Of a stretch of DNA of 64,000 nucleotides, positions 8,635 through 18,302 are shown piece by piece; positions within the stretch are counted from its first letter, which is position 1; every line of letters starts with the position of its first letter. Source of the stretch: Paracoccus marinus (GTDB taxonomy: Bacteria; Pseudomonadota; Alphaproteobacteria; Rhodobacterales; Rhodobacteraceae). Under the pieces are notes generated by a model, which was not told the origin of the DNA, did no database searches, and saw only the letters and a list, made by a program, of their open reading frames with translations. The position numbers were made by a program, and so were the translations under genes. The DNA lies in assembly GCF_007018965.1 (NCBI RefSeq), contig NZ_VJYZ01000001.1:1-64000 (forward strand). Reading direction: 5' to 3'.

Positions 8635-9432
8635 ATGACCCGTATCGACCGCACGTTCGCCGCCCTTGCCAAGGCGAACCGCAAGGCGTTCGTCGCCTAT
8701 ATCATGGCGCACGACCCCGACCGCGCCACCTCGCTTGCGATCATGAAAGGCCTGCCCGCCGCAGGCGTGGACGTGATCGAGCTGGGGATGCCGTTCACCG
8801 ATCCGATGGCGGACGGCCCGACCGTGCAGGCGGCCGGGGTGCGGGCGCTGGCGGCGGGCGGCAGCCTGTCGGCGACACTGCACCTGGTGGCCGAGTTCCG
8901 GCGCGACGATGACACGACGCCGATCGTGCTGATGGGATATTACAACCCGATCTACGCCCGCGCGGGCGGGGTCGAAAAGTTCCTGGCGGACGCCGCGGCC
9001 GTGGGGATCGACGGCCTCATCGTCGTGGACCTGCCGCCCGAGGAGGACGCCGAACTGTGCCAGCCCGCGCGAGCCGCCGGGCTGAACTTCATCCGCCTTG
9101 CGACGCCCACGACCGACGACCGCCGCCTGCCGGCGGTGGTGTCGAACACTTCGGGCTTCGTCTATTACGTCTCGGTCGCGGGCACGACGGGCGGCAAGGC
9201 CGCCGACCCGGCGGCGGTCGCGCCCGAGGTCGCGCGCATCCGCGCCGCGGCCGGGCTGCCGGTGGTCGTGGGCTTCGGCATCTCGACCCCCGAGACGGCG
9301 CAGGCGATCGCGGGCGTGGCGGACGGCTGCGTGGTCGGCAGCGCGATCGTCAAGCTGATCGGCGAGGGTCGTCAGGTGCCCGAGGTGCTGGATTTCGTCG
9401 GCAGCCTGGCCGGGGCCGCGCACCGCGCCTGA
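8635..9432 (+). CDS. trpA: Tryptophan synthase alpha chain
   Basis: 265 residues, normal length. Catalyses cleavage of indole-3-glycerol phosphate to indole and glyceraldehyde-3-phosphate, passing indole to TrpB. Visible motifs are [16 protein letters not shown] (catalytic Glu and Asp), [11 protein letters not shown] (second catalytic Asp), [12 protein letters not shown] and [10 protein letters not shown] (phosphate binding). AAAGG lies about 8 bp before ATG 8635. trpB and trpF are not adjacent, so the pathway genes are dispersed here. The neighbour hdaA is convergent. Confidence 0.96.
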   Translation: MTRIDRTFAALAKANRKAFVAYIMAHDPDRATSLAIMKGLPAAGVDVIELGMPFTDPMADGPTVQAAGVRALAAGGSLSATLHLVAEFRRDDDTTPIVLMGYYNPIYARAGGVEKFLADAAAVGIDGLIVVDLPPEEDAELCQPARAAGLNFIRLATPTTDDRRLPAVVSNTSGFVYYVSVAGTTGGKAADPAAVAPEVARIRAAAGLPVVVGFGISTPETAQAIAGVADGCVVGSAIVKLIGEGRQVPEVLDFVGSLAGAAHRA

Positions 9433-9454
9433 ACCAGGGCGCGCCCCGGCACGG

Positions 9455-10153
9455 TCAGCCGGCCGGCCGCTGCGGGTCGTCGATCGCGTCCAGCGTCGCC
9501 AGCGCCAGCGGCCGCGTCACGGCGCGGTTTTCGGACAGCGCCGCCGCGTCGATGGCGGCGACTAGCCTGCGCGCCTGCCCAAGATCGCGGTCCATGCGCC
9601 GCACCAGCGCCTCGATCACGCCCAGGGCGGGATGCAGCTGACGATCGGCGAACAGCTTGACCAGCACGGCGGCCAACAGCCCTTCATCGGGCGCCCCAAG
9701 CTGGACCAGCGCGGTTCCCTCCATCCGCGACCGCAGGTCGGGCAGCGTCAGCCCCCAGTCGCGCGGCGGCACCCGCGCGGTGAAAAGCAAAAGCCCGTCC
9801 CGCGCCGCGCCGAGGTTCCACAGGTGGAACAGGGCAAGCTCGGCCCCGGCCGCGCCGCCGATCCGGTGCGCGTCCTCGATCACCAGCGCGCCGCCCTGCG
9901 GCACCAGCGCGTCCGCGACCTCGGGCGACAGCGAGCGCGCGGCGACGCGGCGCGCACCGTTTTCGGCGGCCCAGAAGGCGGCGATGTGGGACTTGCCCGA
10001 TCCTTCGGGACCGCACAGGATCAGCCGCCCCTGCGGCCATTGCGCGGGCTGGTCCAACGCCGCCAGCGCTGCGGCGTTCGCGGGCGCGGGCAGGAAATCG
10101 CCGCGCCCCATCGCCGGGGGCGTGCGAAGATCCAGCGTCAGCTGGCGCGGCAT
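9455..10153 (-). CDS. hdaA: DnaA-related regulatory ATPase, HdaA type
   Basis: 232 residues of the DnaA/Hda AAA+ family without the DnaA DNA-binding domain IV. The N-terminal QLTLDL-like clamp-binding motif (RQLTLDLR, residues 3-10) is expected to dock on the beta clamp DnaN. Walker A is CGPEGSGKSHIA, and the Walker B region is GGALVIEDAHRIG. In Caulobacter HdaA stimulates ATP hydrolysis by DnaA and so limits re-initiation; a similar role is inferred. It lies just downstream of the AI-2E family permease on the same strand (7-base gap), an arrangement seen in related genomes. Confidence 0.87.
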   Translation of the reverse strand: MPRQLTLDLRTPPAMGRGDFLPAPANAAALAALDQPAQWPQGRLILCGPEGSGKSHIAAFWAAENGARRVAARSLSPEVADALVPQGGALVIEDAHRIGGAAGAELALFHLWNLGAARDGLLLFTARVPPRDWGLTLPDLRSRMEGTALVQLGAPDEGLLAAVLVKLFADRQLHPALGVIEALVRRMDRDLGQARRLVAAIDAAALSENRAVTRPLALATLDAIDDPQRPAG

Positions 10154-10159
10154 CGCCCG

Positions 10160-11635
10160 TCAGCCCCTGCCCTGCCCGTCCGGGTCGTCGCCGGTGTTCC
10201 CCGAAGGCGGAGCGGCCTGCCCCGCACGCTCGCCCCGCTGCCGCATTTCGGCAGCGGTGCGGGGCGCGCCCGCGGCGTCGTTCCCGCGCGGCTCGTCCCC
10301 GTCCGGGCTGCGTCCGCCCCAGGTTTTCACGCGCGGGGTCATCTCGCCCGTGCCTTCGGACGCGGGCGCATCCGGGTGGCGGATCTGCACTTCGGCGACC
10401 GCGACGCTTGCGCGATCGCTGCCCGCGGCCTCCTCTGCCGCGATCCGCGCCTCGCTGCGCGCGGTTTCCACGCGCGCGTCGCGCACGGCGTCCTCGTGGG
10501 TCCGCGCCTGCTGCGCCACGCGCTGCGCGACGGTGCCGGGCGGCACCAGCTCAATCAGCGTGGGCGTAGCGATCCGGGGCGGCGGCTCGCGCCCGGTGTA
10601 AAGCGCGCTGACCTTGTAGCGGTCGATCAGGAACCGGACGAGAACGCCGAGCGCCGCCCCTAGCGGCACCGCAATCAGCAGCCCCGCAAACCCGAACAGC
10701 GATCCGAAAACGCTCAGCGCCAGCATCAGCCAGACCGGGTGCAGGCCGACCTGCCCGCCCACGATCTTGGGTTGCAGGTAGTTCCCCTCGGCGACCTGGC
10801 CCACCACGAAGATCGCGATCACGGCAAGGACCGGCGCCCACTCACCCCAAAAGGTGAACAGCGCGACCCCGATCGACAGCGTCCCGCCGACAAGCGTGCC
10901 GACATACGGGATGAACGACAAGGACGCGGCCGACACCCCGATGACGATCCCGAACGGCAACCCCACCAGCGCAAGCCCCAGCGAATAGAACGTGCCGAGG
11001 ATCAGGATCACCACCGCCTGCCCGCGCACGAAGCCCGAGATGCTGTCGTCGATCTGCCCGAAGATCCCGCGCAGCGCGTCGGCGTGGGGGCGCGGCAGCA
11101 GCAGGTCGATCCGCCGGATCATCCGGTCCCAGTCCAGCAGCATGTAGAACGCGATCACCGGCGCGATCACGATCACCATGAAGAAGCTCACGACCCCGCC
11201 GAGCGAGCCAAGGACGGTTCCCATGATCCCGCCCAGGCTTCCGCCCAGCGTGGCGCCGATCTGGTCCACCGTGCTGTCGATCACGCCGCCTTCGGGCAGG
11301 GCCGCGGGAAAGCGTGTCCGCGCGACATCCTGCAGGCGGTCGATCATCGCGGGCGCGGTCTGGATCAGCTGCGTGCCCTGCCGCACCAACAGCGGGATCA
11401 GCAGCACCAGCGCCGCCATGAGCGCGAAGATGACCACGAGCGTGATCAGCGTCACCGCCCACACGCGCGACAGCCCCGAGCGTTCAAGCCGGTCCGCCAC
11501 CGGGTCGAGCAGGTAGGCGATGCCCATCCCCAGCAAGAACGGCATCAGCACGTCCCCGAGGCCCCACAGCACCAGCACGAACACCAGCGCGACCGTACCC
11601 CAGATCAGGGCCTGCTTGCCCGCGCTCAGATTCAT
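10160..11635 (-). CDS. AI-2E family transporter (PerM-like membrane protein)
   Basis: 491 residues with the layout of the AI-2E/PerM family: two N-terminal membrane helices (ALIWGTVALVFVLVLWGLG, LLGMGIAYLL), further helices at VWAVTLITLVVIFALMAAL, MVIVIAPVIAFYMLLDW and in the C-terminal half (GVSAASLSFIPYVGTLVGG, FGFAGLLIAVPLGAALGVL). The last 120 or so residues are hydrophilic, Ala/Arg-rich and probably disordered. ATG 11635 follows GGAGACG; the longer frame upstream lacks a credible start. The substrate is unknown: few members are proven AI-2 exporters. Divergent from proS by 208 bp. Confidence 0.85.
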   Translation of the reverse strand: MNLSAGKQALIWGTVALVFVLVLWGLGDVLMPFLLGMGIAYLLDPVADRLERSGLSRVWAVTLITLVVIFALMAALVLLIPLLVRQGTQLIQTAPAMIDRLQDVARTRFPAALPEGGVIDSTVDQIGATLGGSLGGIMGTVLGSLGGVVSFFMVIVIAPVIAFYMLLDWDRMIRRIDLLLPRPHADALRGIFGQIDDSISGFVRGQAVVILILGTFYSLGLALVGLPFGIVIGVSAASLSFIPYVGTLVGGTLSIGVALFTFWGEWAPVLAVIAIFVVGQVAEGNYLQPKIVGGQVGLHPVWLMLALSVFGSLFGFAGLLIAVPLGAALGVLVRFLIDRYKVSALYTGREPPPRIATPTLIELVPPGTVAQRVAQQARTHEDAVRDARVETARSEARIAAEEAAGSDRASVAVAEVQIRHPDAPASEGTGEMTPRVKTWGGRSPDGDEPRGNDAAGAPRTAAEMRQRGERAGQAAPPSGNTGDDPDGQGRG

Positions 11636-11843
11636 GGCGACGTCTCCGGCCTGTTTGGGTGCGGGCGCGCGCGGGCCGGGTGGCCGCCCGGAACCCGGTC
11701 CGACAAGCCTTCTCTTTGACGATTGCGGGCCATCCGCGCAAGCCCGGCAGGTTGCCGCGCGACCGCCCCCGCCGCGCCCCGGCCACCGTTGCCCCGAATG
11801 ATGCGATCCGCTAAGCCCGTCCGGCATATCCTGAGGTCCGCAC

Positions 11844-13202
11844 ATGCGTCTGTCGCGCTATTTCCTGCCCGTCCTGAAAGAAACCCCGTCCGAGGCGCAG
11901 ATCGTCAGCCACCGGCTGATGCTGCGCGCGGGCATGATCAAGCAGCAGGCGGCGGGCATCTATTCCTGGCTGCCGCTCGGCTACAGGGTGCTGCGCCGGA
12001 TCGAGCAGATCGTCCACGAGGAACAGCAGCGCGCGGGCCACATCCCGCTTCTGATGCCAACGCTGCAATCGGCGGACCTGTGGCGCGAAAGCGGCCGCTA
12101 CGACGATTACGGCGACGAGATGCTGCGGATCACCGACCGGCAGAAGCGCGACCTTCTCTACGGTCCCACGAACGAGGAAATGATCACCGACATCTTCCGG
12201 TCGAACGTGAACAGCTACAAGGACCTGCCGCTGACGCTGTACCAAGTCCAGTGGAAGTTCCGGGACGAGATGCGGCCCCGCTTCGGCGTCATGCGCGGGC
12301 GCGAGTTCCTGATGAAGGACGGCTACAACTTCGACCTGACCGAGGCCGACGCGCTTCACGCCTATAACCGCCATCTGGTCAGCTACCTGCGGACCTACGA
12401 ACGCATGGGCCTGCAGGCGATCCCGATGCGCGCCGACAGCGGCCCGATCGGCGGCGAGGACACGCACGAGTTTCTGGTGCTGGCCGACACGGGCGAGTCC
12501 GAGGTGTTCTATGACAGCGAGATCACCGACCTGACCTTCGGCGACCGCGAGATCGACTACGACGACCCCGCCGCCTGCCGCGCGGTGCTGGACGAGTTCA
12601 CCTCGCGCTACGCCCGCACGGACGAGACCCACGACGAGGCGGTGTTCGCCGATGTGCCCGAGGCGCGGCGCAAGTCCGCGCGCGGGATCGAGGTCGGGCA
12701 GATCTTCTATTTCGGCACGAAGTATTCCGAACCGATGGGCGCGACCGTCGTGGGCCCCGACGGCGCGCGCACGCCCGTCCACATGGGGTCGCACGGGATC
12801 GGCGTCAGCCGCCTGCTGGGCGCGATCATCGAGGCGAGCCACGACGAGCGCGGGATCATCTGGCCCGAGGGCGTGGCACCGTTCCACGTCGGCATCGTCA
12901 ACCTCAAGCAGGGCGACGCATCCACCGACAGCGCCTGCGAGGCGATCGAGGGCGAATTGCGCGCCCAAGGGCTGGACGTGCTTTACGACGACCGCGACGA
13001 ACGGGCGGGCGCGAAGTTCGCCACGATGGACCTGATCGGGCTGCCGTGGCGGGTCACGGTCGGGCCGCGCGGGCTTGCCTCGAACAAGGTCGAGCTGACG
13101 AGCCGCCGCACCGGCGAGACGGTCGAGCTGTCGCCGCAGGACGCGGTGGCGCGGCTGGCCGAAATCTATGCGCCCGTGTTCGCGCGCAGCTTCACGGGCT
13201 GA
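11844..13202 (+). CDS. proS: Prolyl-tRNA synthetase, alphaproteobacterial type without editing domain
   Basis: 452 residues. A class II synthetase charging tRNA-Pro. Motif 2 is visible around [20 protein letters not shown], motif 3 in [12 protein letters not shown], and the C-terminal anticodon-binding fold in [21 protein letters not shown]. coli ProRS is about 570 residues; the roughly 120-residue difference is the INS editing domain, absent here as in other alphaproteobacteria. Mischarged Ala-tRNA-Pro must then be cleared by a separate enzyme such as ProXp-ala, not seen here. Confidence 0.96.
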   Translation: MRLSRYFLPVLKETPSEAQIVSHRLMLRAGMIKQQAAGIYSWLPLGYRVLRRIEQIVHEEQQRAGHIPLLMPTLQSADLWRESGRYDDYGDEMLRITDRQKRDLLYGPTNEEMITDIFRSNVNSYKDLPLTLYQVQWKFRDEMRPRFGVMRGREFLMKDGYNFDLTEADALHAYNRHLVSYLRTYERMGLQAIPMRADSGPIGGEDTHEFLVLADTGESEVFYDSEITDLTFGDREIDYDDPAACRAVLDEFTSRYARTDETHDEAVFADVPEARRKSARGIEVGQIFYFGTKYSEPMGATVVGPDGARTPVHMGSHGIGVSRLLGAIIEASHDERGIIWPEGVAPFHVGIVNLKQGDASTDSACEAIEGELRAQGLDVLYDDRDERAGAKFATMDLIGLPWRVTVGPRGLASNKVELTSRRTGETVELSPQDAVARLAEIYAPVFARSFTG

Positions 13203-13205
13203 GCG

Positions 13206-13691
13206 ATGGCGACGCTGCGGCTGATCCTCGGCCTGATCTTCGCGGCGGCGCTGTCGCAGTTTCCCGCCTTTTCGGACCAGTACGTGCAGCGTCTTGGTGG
13301 CCAGGTGGACGCGTTGACGCAGGTCGCGACCGACTTCGACGCCAGCGCCCGCCGCGCCAGGCTGACGCGCGACGAGGCGCTGGCGGAGCTGTCCGGCAGC
13401 GCCTTCCGCGAGGCGCATTCGGGCGACATGCGGCAGGTGTTCGTACGTCTGGAAAAGGCGTCGAACGACCTTGCGCTGCTGCGCGCGGCCTCGCCGCTTG
13501 AGCGGATCGCGCTGCCCCACCGCCTGCGCGACGTGGAAACGCTGCGGGCGACATGGGGCGATTTCCGGCCTGCGCTGCCGGTCACCCAGGCGGGGTTCAT
13601 CGCCGCGGGTCTGGGGCTGCTGATCGGCTGGCTGCTGGCGGGGCTTCTCGCCGCGCCCTTCCGCCGGCGCGAGCAGGTGTCGTGGCGCTGA
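13206..13691 (+). CDS. DUF2937 family membrane protein
   Basis: 161 residues starting three bases after the proS stop, so co-transcribed. One hydrophobic N-terminal segment (LRLILGLIFAAALSQFPAF) and one near the C-terminus (AGFIAAGLGLLIGWLLAGLLAAPF) flank a central hydrophilic, helical region rich in Arg and Ala. This matches DUF2937, found widely in Proteobacteria with no known function. The likely topology is an inner-membrane hairpin with the middle domain in the periplasm. Confidence 0.78.
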   Translation: MATLRLILGLIFAAALSQFPAFSDQYVQRLGGQVDALTQVATDFDASARRARLTRDEALAELSGSAFREAHSGDMRQVFVRLEKASNDLALLRAASPLERIALPHRLRDVETLRATWGDFRPALPVTQAGFIAAGLGLLIGWLLAGLLAAPFRRREQVSWR

Positions 13692-13717
13692 CCTGACGAC
13701 CTTGAACGCGCGCCGTC

Positions 13718-14809
13718 TCAGGGCGCCGTCTGGCCCGCGAAGTAGGCGGCGAGATCGGCGATGTCCTGATCCGTAAGGCCGTAAGCGGCGGCATGCATCC
13801 GCGCGGCGTCGGGGCCGGGCGTCACCTGATCCTCGCGCCAAAGCGCCAGCCACGCGGCGACGAAGCGCCCGTGCTGCCCCGCGATCCGGGGGGCGCGGTT
13901 GCCGGGCTGGCCGTGGCAGCCAAGGCAGGCGCCGACCTGCCGGTCCGCCGCGCCCTGCCGCGCCAGTACCTCGCCCCGCGCAGCATCACCTTGGCCGAAA
14001 GGCGGCGTGCCCCCCGTGCCGTCTGGCAGGCTTGCGTAATGGCGGGCAAGGTCGCGGCGCGCGTCCTCGGTCAGGGTCGCGGCCAGCGGCTCCATGATCC
14101 CGCTTTGCCGCGCGTCGGTCGCATACAGCGTGAGCGCGCGGAACAGGTGATCGGGCGACTGCCCGGCGAGCTTCGGCGCGGTGCCGTCGCGCCCCAGCCC
14201 GTCAGCGCCGTGGCAGCGGGCGCAGTTCTCGACCACCGACAGCGTTCCGCCAGCCGTCCCGAAGGGCATTGCCGCACGCTCGGGCGGGTCGGTTTCCGCG
14301 AAGGCCAGTTCGCGGAACGTCTCGGCCGACATGCCGGGCAGCGCGCGCACAAGCGCCGCGACCGCCCAGCCCTCGTCCTTACGCCCCGCGCCCGCCCAGC
14401 CGGGCATGCCTGTGTATTTCAGGCCGTTGTAGGTCAGCCAGTGGATCTCGGGCAGCTCGAGCGGATCGGTTTCGGGCAGATAAGGCGGCTTCGGCATCAT
14501 CTGCAGCACCAGCGGGTTGCGCGGCACGCCCGGCGCGCCGTGGCAGGTGGCGCAGCCGGCGACGAAGTGCCCGGCGCCCAGGCGCAGCAGCGCGGGGTCG
14601 GACATGTCCATGTCCGGCGGCGGATCGGTCAGCGCGGTCCGGTTCGAGACGGCGTTCCGCATGTATCCGTGCAGCAGGTATTCGACCGGCGGCCAGTGTT
14701 CGAGCCGGGCCGAGATGTTGTAGGGCGCGGCAAGCCAGAACCCCGCGCCCGCGACGCTCGCCGCAGCCAGTGCCGCGCCCACGCGCCGCCATGTCAGCCG
14801 GATCATCAT
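13718..14809 (-). CDS. Tri-haem c-type cytochrome associated with cytochrome oxidase
   Basis: 363 residues with an N-terminal membrane anchor/signal (GAALAAASVAGAGFWLAA) and three CXXCH haem sites: CATCH, CARCH and CLGCH, each in a cytochrome c domain. The third domain ends with DQDIADLAAYFAGQ, typical of class I cytochrome c. It probably passes electrons from the bc1 complex or a dehydrogenase to the oxidase encoded upstream. Its ATG overlaps the ctaG-like stop by four bases, and it is the last gene of the oxidase operon. Similar multi-haem proteins act as alcohol dehydrogenase subunits, but no dehydrogenase is present. Confidence 0.86.
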   Translation of the reverse strand: MMIRLTWRRVGAALAAASVAGAGFWLAAPYNISARLEHWPPVEYLLHGYMRNAVSNRTALTDPPPDMDMSDPALLRLGAGHFVAGCATCHGAPGVPRNPLVLQMMPKPPYLPETDPLELPEIHWLTYNGLKYTGMPGWAGAGRKDEGWAVAALVRALPGMSAETFRELAFAETDPPERAAMPFGTAGGTLSVVENCARCHGADGLGRDGTAPKLAGQSPDHLFRALTLYATDARQSGIMEPLAATLTEDARRDLARHYASLPDGTGGTPPFGQGDAARGEVLARQGAADRQVGACLGCHGQPGNRAPRIAGQHGRFVAAWLALWREDQVTPGPDAARMHAAAYGLTDQDIADLAAYFAGQTAP

Positions 14810-15381
14810 GGCGTCACCCTTCGCAACACGGGACCGAGCCGCGCGAGCGCGGCCAAAAGGTATAGCGCGCCCCCGACCCCGGCCATCGCGGCCCCGGCAA
14901 CTTGCTGTTCCTCGATCCCGCTCAGCCCGAACCAGTTGGCGCAGATGCCGTAAAGATCGCGCGGCGCAAGCCCCAGGATCGCACCCAGAAGCGTCATGTG
15001 CATCGACGTGAACAGCAGCACCCCCGCGCCCCCGACCGGCCCCGCGCCCGCAGCGACCATCCAGAGGAACAGCCCCGCGCCGAGAAAGCTTGCCTTTTCC
15101 AGCGCCCAGCCGGTCAGCGACAGCCGCGCCCAGAGATGCGGGCCGGGCAGGTGCCAGCCCCAGACGGCCAGCAACTCCATCCCGCCCGCGAGCAGCAGCA
15201 GGCCCGCCCCGGTCCCAAGCCAGCGCGGCGCGCGGGGGGCGAGAAGCGCGGGGACCGCCGCCACCAGCGTCAGATGGACCGCCATGTGGACGATGATCGA
15301 CCCGCCGCTGCGCGCCGCGGCGACGGGCGACAGCGCCGCCGCCAGCAAGACGGCCGCGGCAAGGTGGCGCGCGCTCAGCAT
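14806..15381 (-). CDS. CtaG-like cytochrome c oxidase assembly membrane protein (caa3_CtaG family)
   Basis: 191 residues, almost entirely membrane helices (about six), for example HMAVHLTLVAAVPALLAPRA, GAGLLLLAGGMELLAVWGWH and AGVLLFTSMHMTLLGAILGL. Conserved histidines and the sequence around LSGIEEQQVAGAAMAGVGG fit the Bacillus-type CtaG family, which helps assemble caa3 oxidase. It is unrelated to Cox11, also called CtaG. ATG 15381 overlaps the upstream gene by seven bases, and the stop overlaps the tri-haem cytochrome start. Confidence 0.8.
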   Translation of the reverse strand: MLSARHLAAAVLLAAALSPVAAARSGGSIIVHMAVHLTLVAAVPALLAPRAPRWLGTGAGLLLLAGGMELLAVWGWHLPGPHLWARLSLTGWALEKASFLGAGLFLWMVAAGAGPVGGAGVLLFTSMHMTLLGAILGLAPRDLYGICANWFGLSGIEEQQVAGAAMAGVGGALYLLAALARLGPVLRRVTP

Positions 15382-15749
15382 TGCCGGAACACCAGCGTCG
15401 GCAGGAACGTCATGACGACCGCAAGCGCCGCCAGCGCCGCCAGCATCAGCGCGACGTGGCCGAGAAAGCGGTTGCGGTCGGCGTCGCTGTCGCCCTCGAT
15501 CGCCTCGTCCACGCGCAGCTCGCCCCGATAGCGCCGCCGCGCCAGTCCGGCGAGGCTGGCGATGACCGCAAGCGCCGCAAGGGTGAGACCCGCGTGCACG
15601 GTCCGCATCCTCACCGCCTCGTCCCAGCCCTTGGCGCACCAGATCGCGGCCACCCAGTAGCACAGCAGGAAATGCGCGGCCCAGATCGACAGGGGCGCGG
15701 CCAGCACCCAGATCGCACCCTCGTCGATGACGCGGCGAAAGCGGGTCAT
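15375..15749 (-). CDS. Small three-helix membrane protein of the oxidase operon
   Basis: 124 residues with three hydrophobic segments (IWVLAAPLSIWAAHFLLCYW, VHAGLTLAALAVIASLAGLA, FLGHVALMLAALAALAVVMT). No family recognised with certainty. It starts within the stop of the fused subunit I-III gene (four-base overlap) and ends within the ctaG-like start, so it is translationally coupled in the operon. Position suggests an accessory or subunit-IV-like role in the oxidase; this is inference. Histidines in the first two helices (AAHFLLCYW, VHAGLT) might bind metal or haem. Confidence 0.75.
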   Translation of the reverse strand: MTRFRRVIDEGAIWVLAAPLSIWAAHFLLCYWVAAIWCAKGWDEAVRMRTVHAGLTLAALAVIASLAGLARRRYRGELRVDEAIEGDSDADRNRFLGHVALMLAALAALAVVMTFLPTLVFRQC

Positions 15750-18292
15750 GTCGCGATCCCCAGAACGGGGAACAGCCCCAGCAGCGCCAGCGTGATCGCC
15801 GAGCTGAGCGCGAGGAAATGCCAGTAGAGCGTGACGTTCCCCAGATCCGCGTCCCAGCGCGGCGTCAGCTTGCCGAAGCTGATGCCGGCCACGCAGTAGA
15901 ACACCATCAGCGCACCGATCCCGACATGGACCCCGATCCACAGGACCAGCACCCAGCAGGTCGCGTCCCAGGCGTGGCGCGTCGGGTCGAGCCCCGCGAT
16001 CATCAGCGCCTGCGCCATCGCCGCGACCCCCAGCATCGACGCCGGGACCGCCGCCACCAGCAGCCACTGCGCCGCGATCCTCCCGCCCGCCCGGTTCACC
16101 CGCAGCGCGCCCCAGACCGCGCCCCAGGCGGCCGCGAGAAGGACCGCCGACAGGGCCAGCCAGCCCGCCTGAGGCAGGCCCGCGCCCGCCGGGGGGAACG
16201 GGTCGTGCAGCGTCCAGAAGAAGAAGAACGCGAACACCAGCCCCAGATAGGCGGTCAGGTCGCCCGACATGGTGATGAACATCGCCCACCAGCCGCAGGA
16301 CCCGTCGCCCGAGGCATAGACCGGCAGCCGCAGCCCCCGGCCGACGTCCTTCGACGCGGCCTCGGGCGGGCGGGCGGTGCCGGTCCAGAGCCATGCGATC
16401 AGCAGCGCGATGAACGCAGCCATGCTGACGCCCGCCAGCATCCACAGGTGCCAGGTCGCCACGATGAACGACGCCCCCAGCGCCACCGCCGCGCCGACGG
16501 TCAGCCAGGACGGCGCGGGCACGCGCTGGACATAGATCGGCTGCCCGTCAAGCACGTCGGTCACGATCATCTCGCGCCGCCCTTCGGGCGCGTCTGCAAG
16601 AAACCACTCCGCATCCTCGACCTCGCGGGGCAGGTCGGGCTGTTCCCAGAGGGGATAGCGCGTCGTGACCAGCGGGATCGAGCGCAGGCCGTAATCCTCG
16701 GAGGGCAGCGCGCCGACCCATTCGAGGCCGGGCGCCTTCCACGGGTCGCGCGGCGCCTTTGCCGGCGCGCGGCGCGGGCGCAGCATCTCGACCAGCAGGA
16801 CCAGGAACCCCGCCCCGATCGCGAACGATCCCACGCTCGACACCATGTTCAGCGTGCTCCACCCCGCGTCGGCCGAATAGGTCCAGACCCGGCGCGGCAT
16901 GCCCAGGATGCCGGTCCAGTGCATCGGCAGGAAGGTCACGTTGAAGCCGATGAACATCAGCCAGAACGACCAGCGCCCCGCGCGGTCCGACAGCATCCGC
17001 TCGGTCACCAGCGGGTACCAGTAGCAAAGCCCGGCAAACAGCGGGAACAGCGCGCCGCCGATCAGGGTATAATGCAGGTGCGCGACGACGAAGTGGCTGT
17101 CATGGACCTGCGCGTCGAACGGCACCACCGCGACCATGACGCCGGTCAGGCCACCGAAGACGAAGATCGCAAGCGCGCCCGACACGAACAGCATCGGCAG
17201 TCCGCGCACGACCCGGCCCATCCAGATCGTGGCGATGAAGCAGAAAATCTGGATGCCCGTCGGGATCGCCACCGCCTCGCTCGCGGCCGAGAAGAAGGCG
17301 AGCGAAATCTCCGGCAGGCCCACGGTGAACATGTGGTGGACCCACAGCCCGAAGCTGAGGAACGCGACGCCAACCGCCGACAGGACGATCCAGGAATGAC
17401 CGACGATCGGGCGGCGCGCGAACGCGGGCAGCATCGTCGCCACCAGCGCGATCGAGGGCAGAAAGACGATGTAGACCTCGGGGTGGCCGAAGATCCAGAA
17501 CAGGTGCTGCCACAGCAGCGGATCGCCCCCCCGCGTCGGGTCGAAGAACGCCCAGTCGAACGCGCGTTCGAGTTCCAGCAGCAGGTCGCCCGCGATCAGC
17601 GGCGGAAAGGCAAAGACGATCATCAAGGCCACGACCAGCACGTACCAGCCGTAAAGCGGCAGCATGTTCAGCCGCATGCCCGGCGCGCGGCACTTGAGGA
17701 CGCCGGTTATCAGTTCGACCGACGCGGCCAGCGACGCGACCTCGATGAAGCTGAGGCCCAGCAGCCAGATGTCGGTCCCGATGCCCGTCAGGCGCGGGTC
17801 GGACGACATCGGCGTGTACATGAACCACCCTGCCGCCGGGGCCGCGTTGAAGAACAGCGACCCGCAGACGAAGACGCCCCCGGTGATGAAGCACCAGAAG
17901 CTGAAGGACGACAGCCGCGGAAACGGCAGCTCGCGCGTGCCCAGGATGCCCGGCAGCAGCAGGATCGCCACCGCCTCGAAGATCGGCACCGCGAACAGGA
18001 ACATCATCGCGGTGCCGTGCAGCGTGAACAGCTGGTTGTAGAAATGGGCCGTCATCAGGTCGTTGTCGGGCACCGCCAGCTGCGCCCGGATCATCAGCGC
18101 AAGGACGCCCGCGAACGCGAAGAAGAAGATCGAGGCCGCGGTGTACCACAGCCCGACGGTCGTGTTGTTGACCTCGGTCAGGCGCGCGATCCCCTCGCGG
18201 TTCTTCCACGTGGCGATCAGGCGCTGCTTCTCGGCCTCGCGCGCGGCAGGGTCGGGTTGCGGCGGCGGGGCCAGGCGGTCGGTCCAGGTCAT
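15746..18292 (-). CDS. Fused cytochrome c oxidase subunits I and III
   Basis: 848 residues. Residues 1 to about 560 are subunit I: haem a ligand in TLHGTAMMFLF, GHPEVYIVFLP carrying the CuB His and the Glu of the D channel, VHHMFTVG with two CuB histidines, and HDSHFVVAHLHY with haem a3/a ligands. After a hydrophilic linker (about 560-640), residues 640-848 are subunit III (GWWAMFITMSGDLTAYLG, WILVLWIGVHVG-like region). Such I-III fusions occur in caa3-type oxidases. At the D-channel entrance the usual Asp appears replaced by Glu (GTRELPFPR). Catalyses O2 reduction with proton pumping. Follows the subunit II gene by ten bases. No hypoxia-type regulatory site was seen. Confidence 0.92.
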   Translation of the reverse strand: MTWTDRLAPPPQPDPAAREAEKQRLIATWKNREGIARLTEVNNTTVGLWYTAASIFFFAFAGVLALMIRAQLAVPDNDLMTAHFYNQLFTLHGTAMMFLFAVPIFEAVAILLLPGILGTRELPFPRLSSFSFWCFITGGVFVCGSLFFNAAPAAGWFMYTPMSSDPRLTGIGTDIWLLGLSFIEVASLAASVELITGVLKCRAPGMRLNMLPLYGWYVLVVALMIVFAFPPLIAGDLLLELERAFDWAFFDPTRGGDPLLWQHLFWIFGHPEVYIVFLPSIALVATMLPAFARRPIVGHSWIVLSAVGVAFLSFGLWVHHMFTVGLPEISLAFFSAASEAVAIPTGIQIFCFIATIWMGRVVRGLPMLFVSGALAIFVFGGLTGVMVAVVPFDAQVHDSHFVVAHLHYTLIGGALFPLFAGLCYWYPLVTERMLSDRAGRWSFWLMFIGFNVTFLPMHWTGILGMPRRVWTYSADAGWSTLNMVSSVGSFAIGAGFLVLLVEMLRPRRAPAKAPRDPWKAPGLEWVGALPSEDYGLRSIPLVTTRYPLWEQPDLPREVEDAEWFLADAPEGRREMIVTDVLDGQPIYVQRVPAPSWLTVGAAVALGASFIVATWHLWMLAGVSMAAFIALLIAWLWTGTARPPEAASKDVGRGLRLPVYASGDGSCGWWAMFITMSGDLTAYLGLVFAFFFFWTLHDPFPPAGAGLPQAGWLALSAVLLAAAWGAVWGALRVNRAGGRIAAQWLLVAAVPASMLGVAAMAQALMIAGLDPTRHAWDATCWVLVLWIGVHVGIGALMVFYCVAGISFGKLTPRWDADLGNVTLYWHFLALSSAITLALLGLFPVLGIAT

Positions 18293-18302
18293 CGGCGGCC
18301 CC

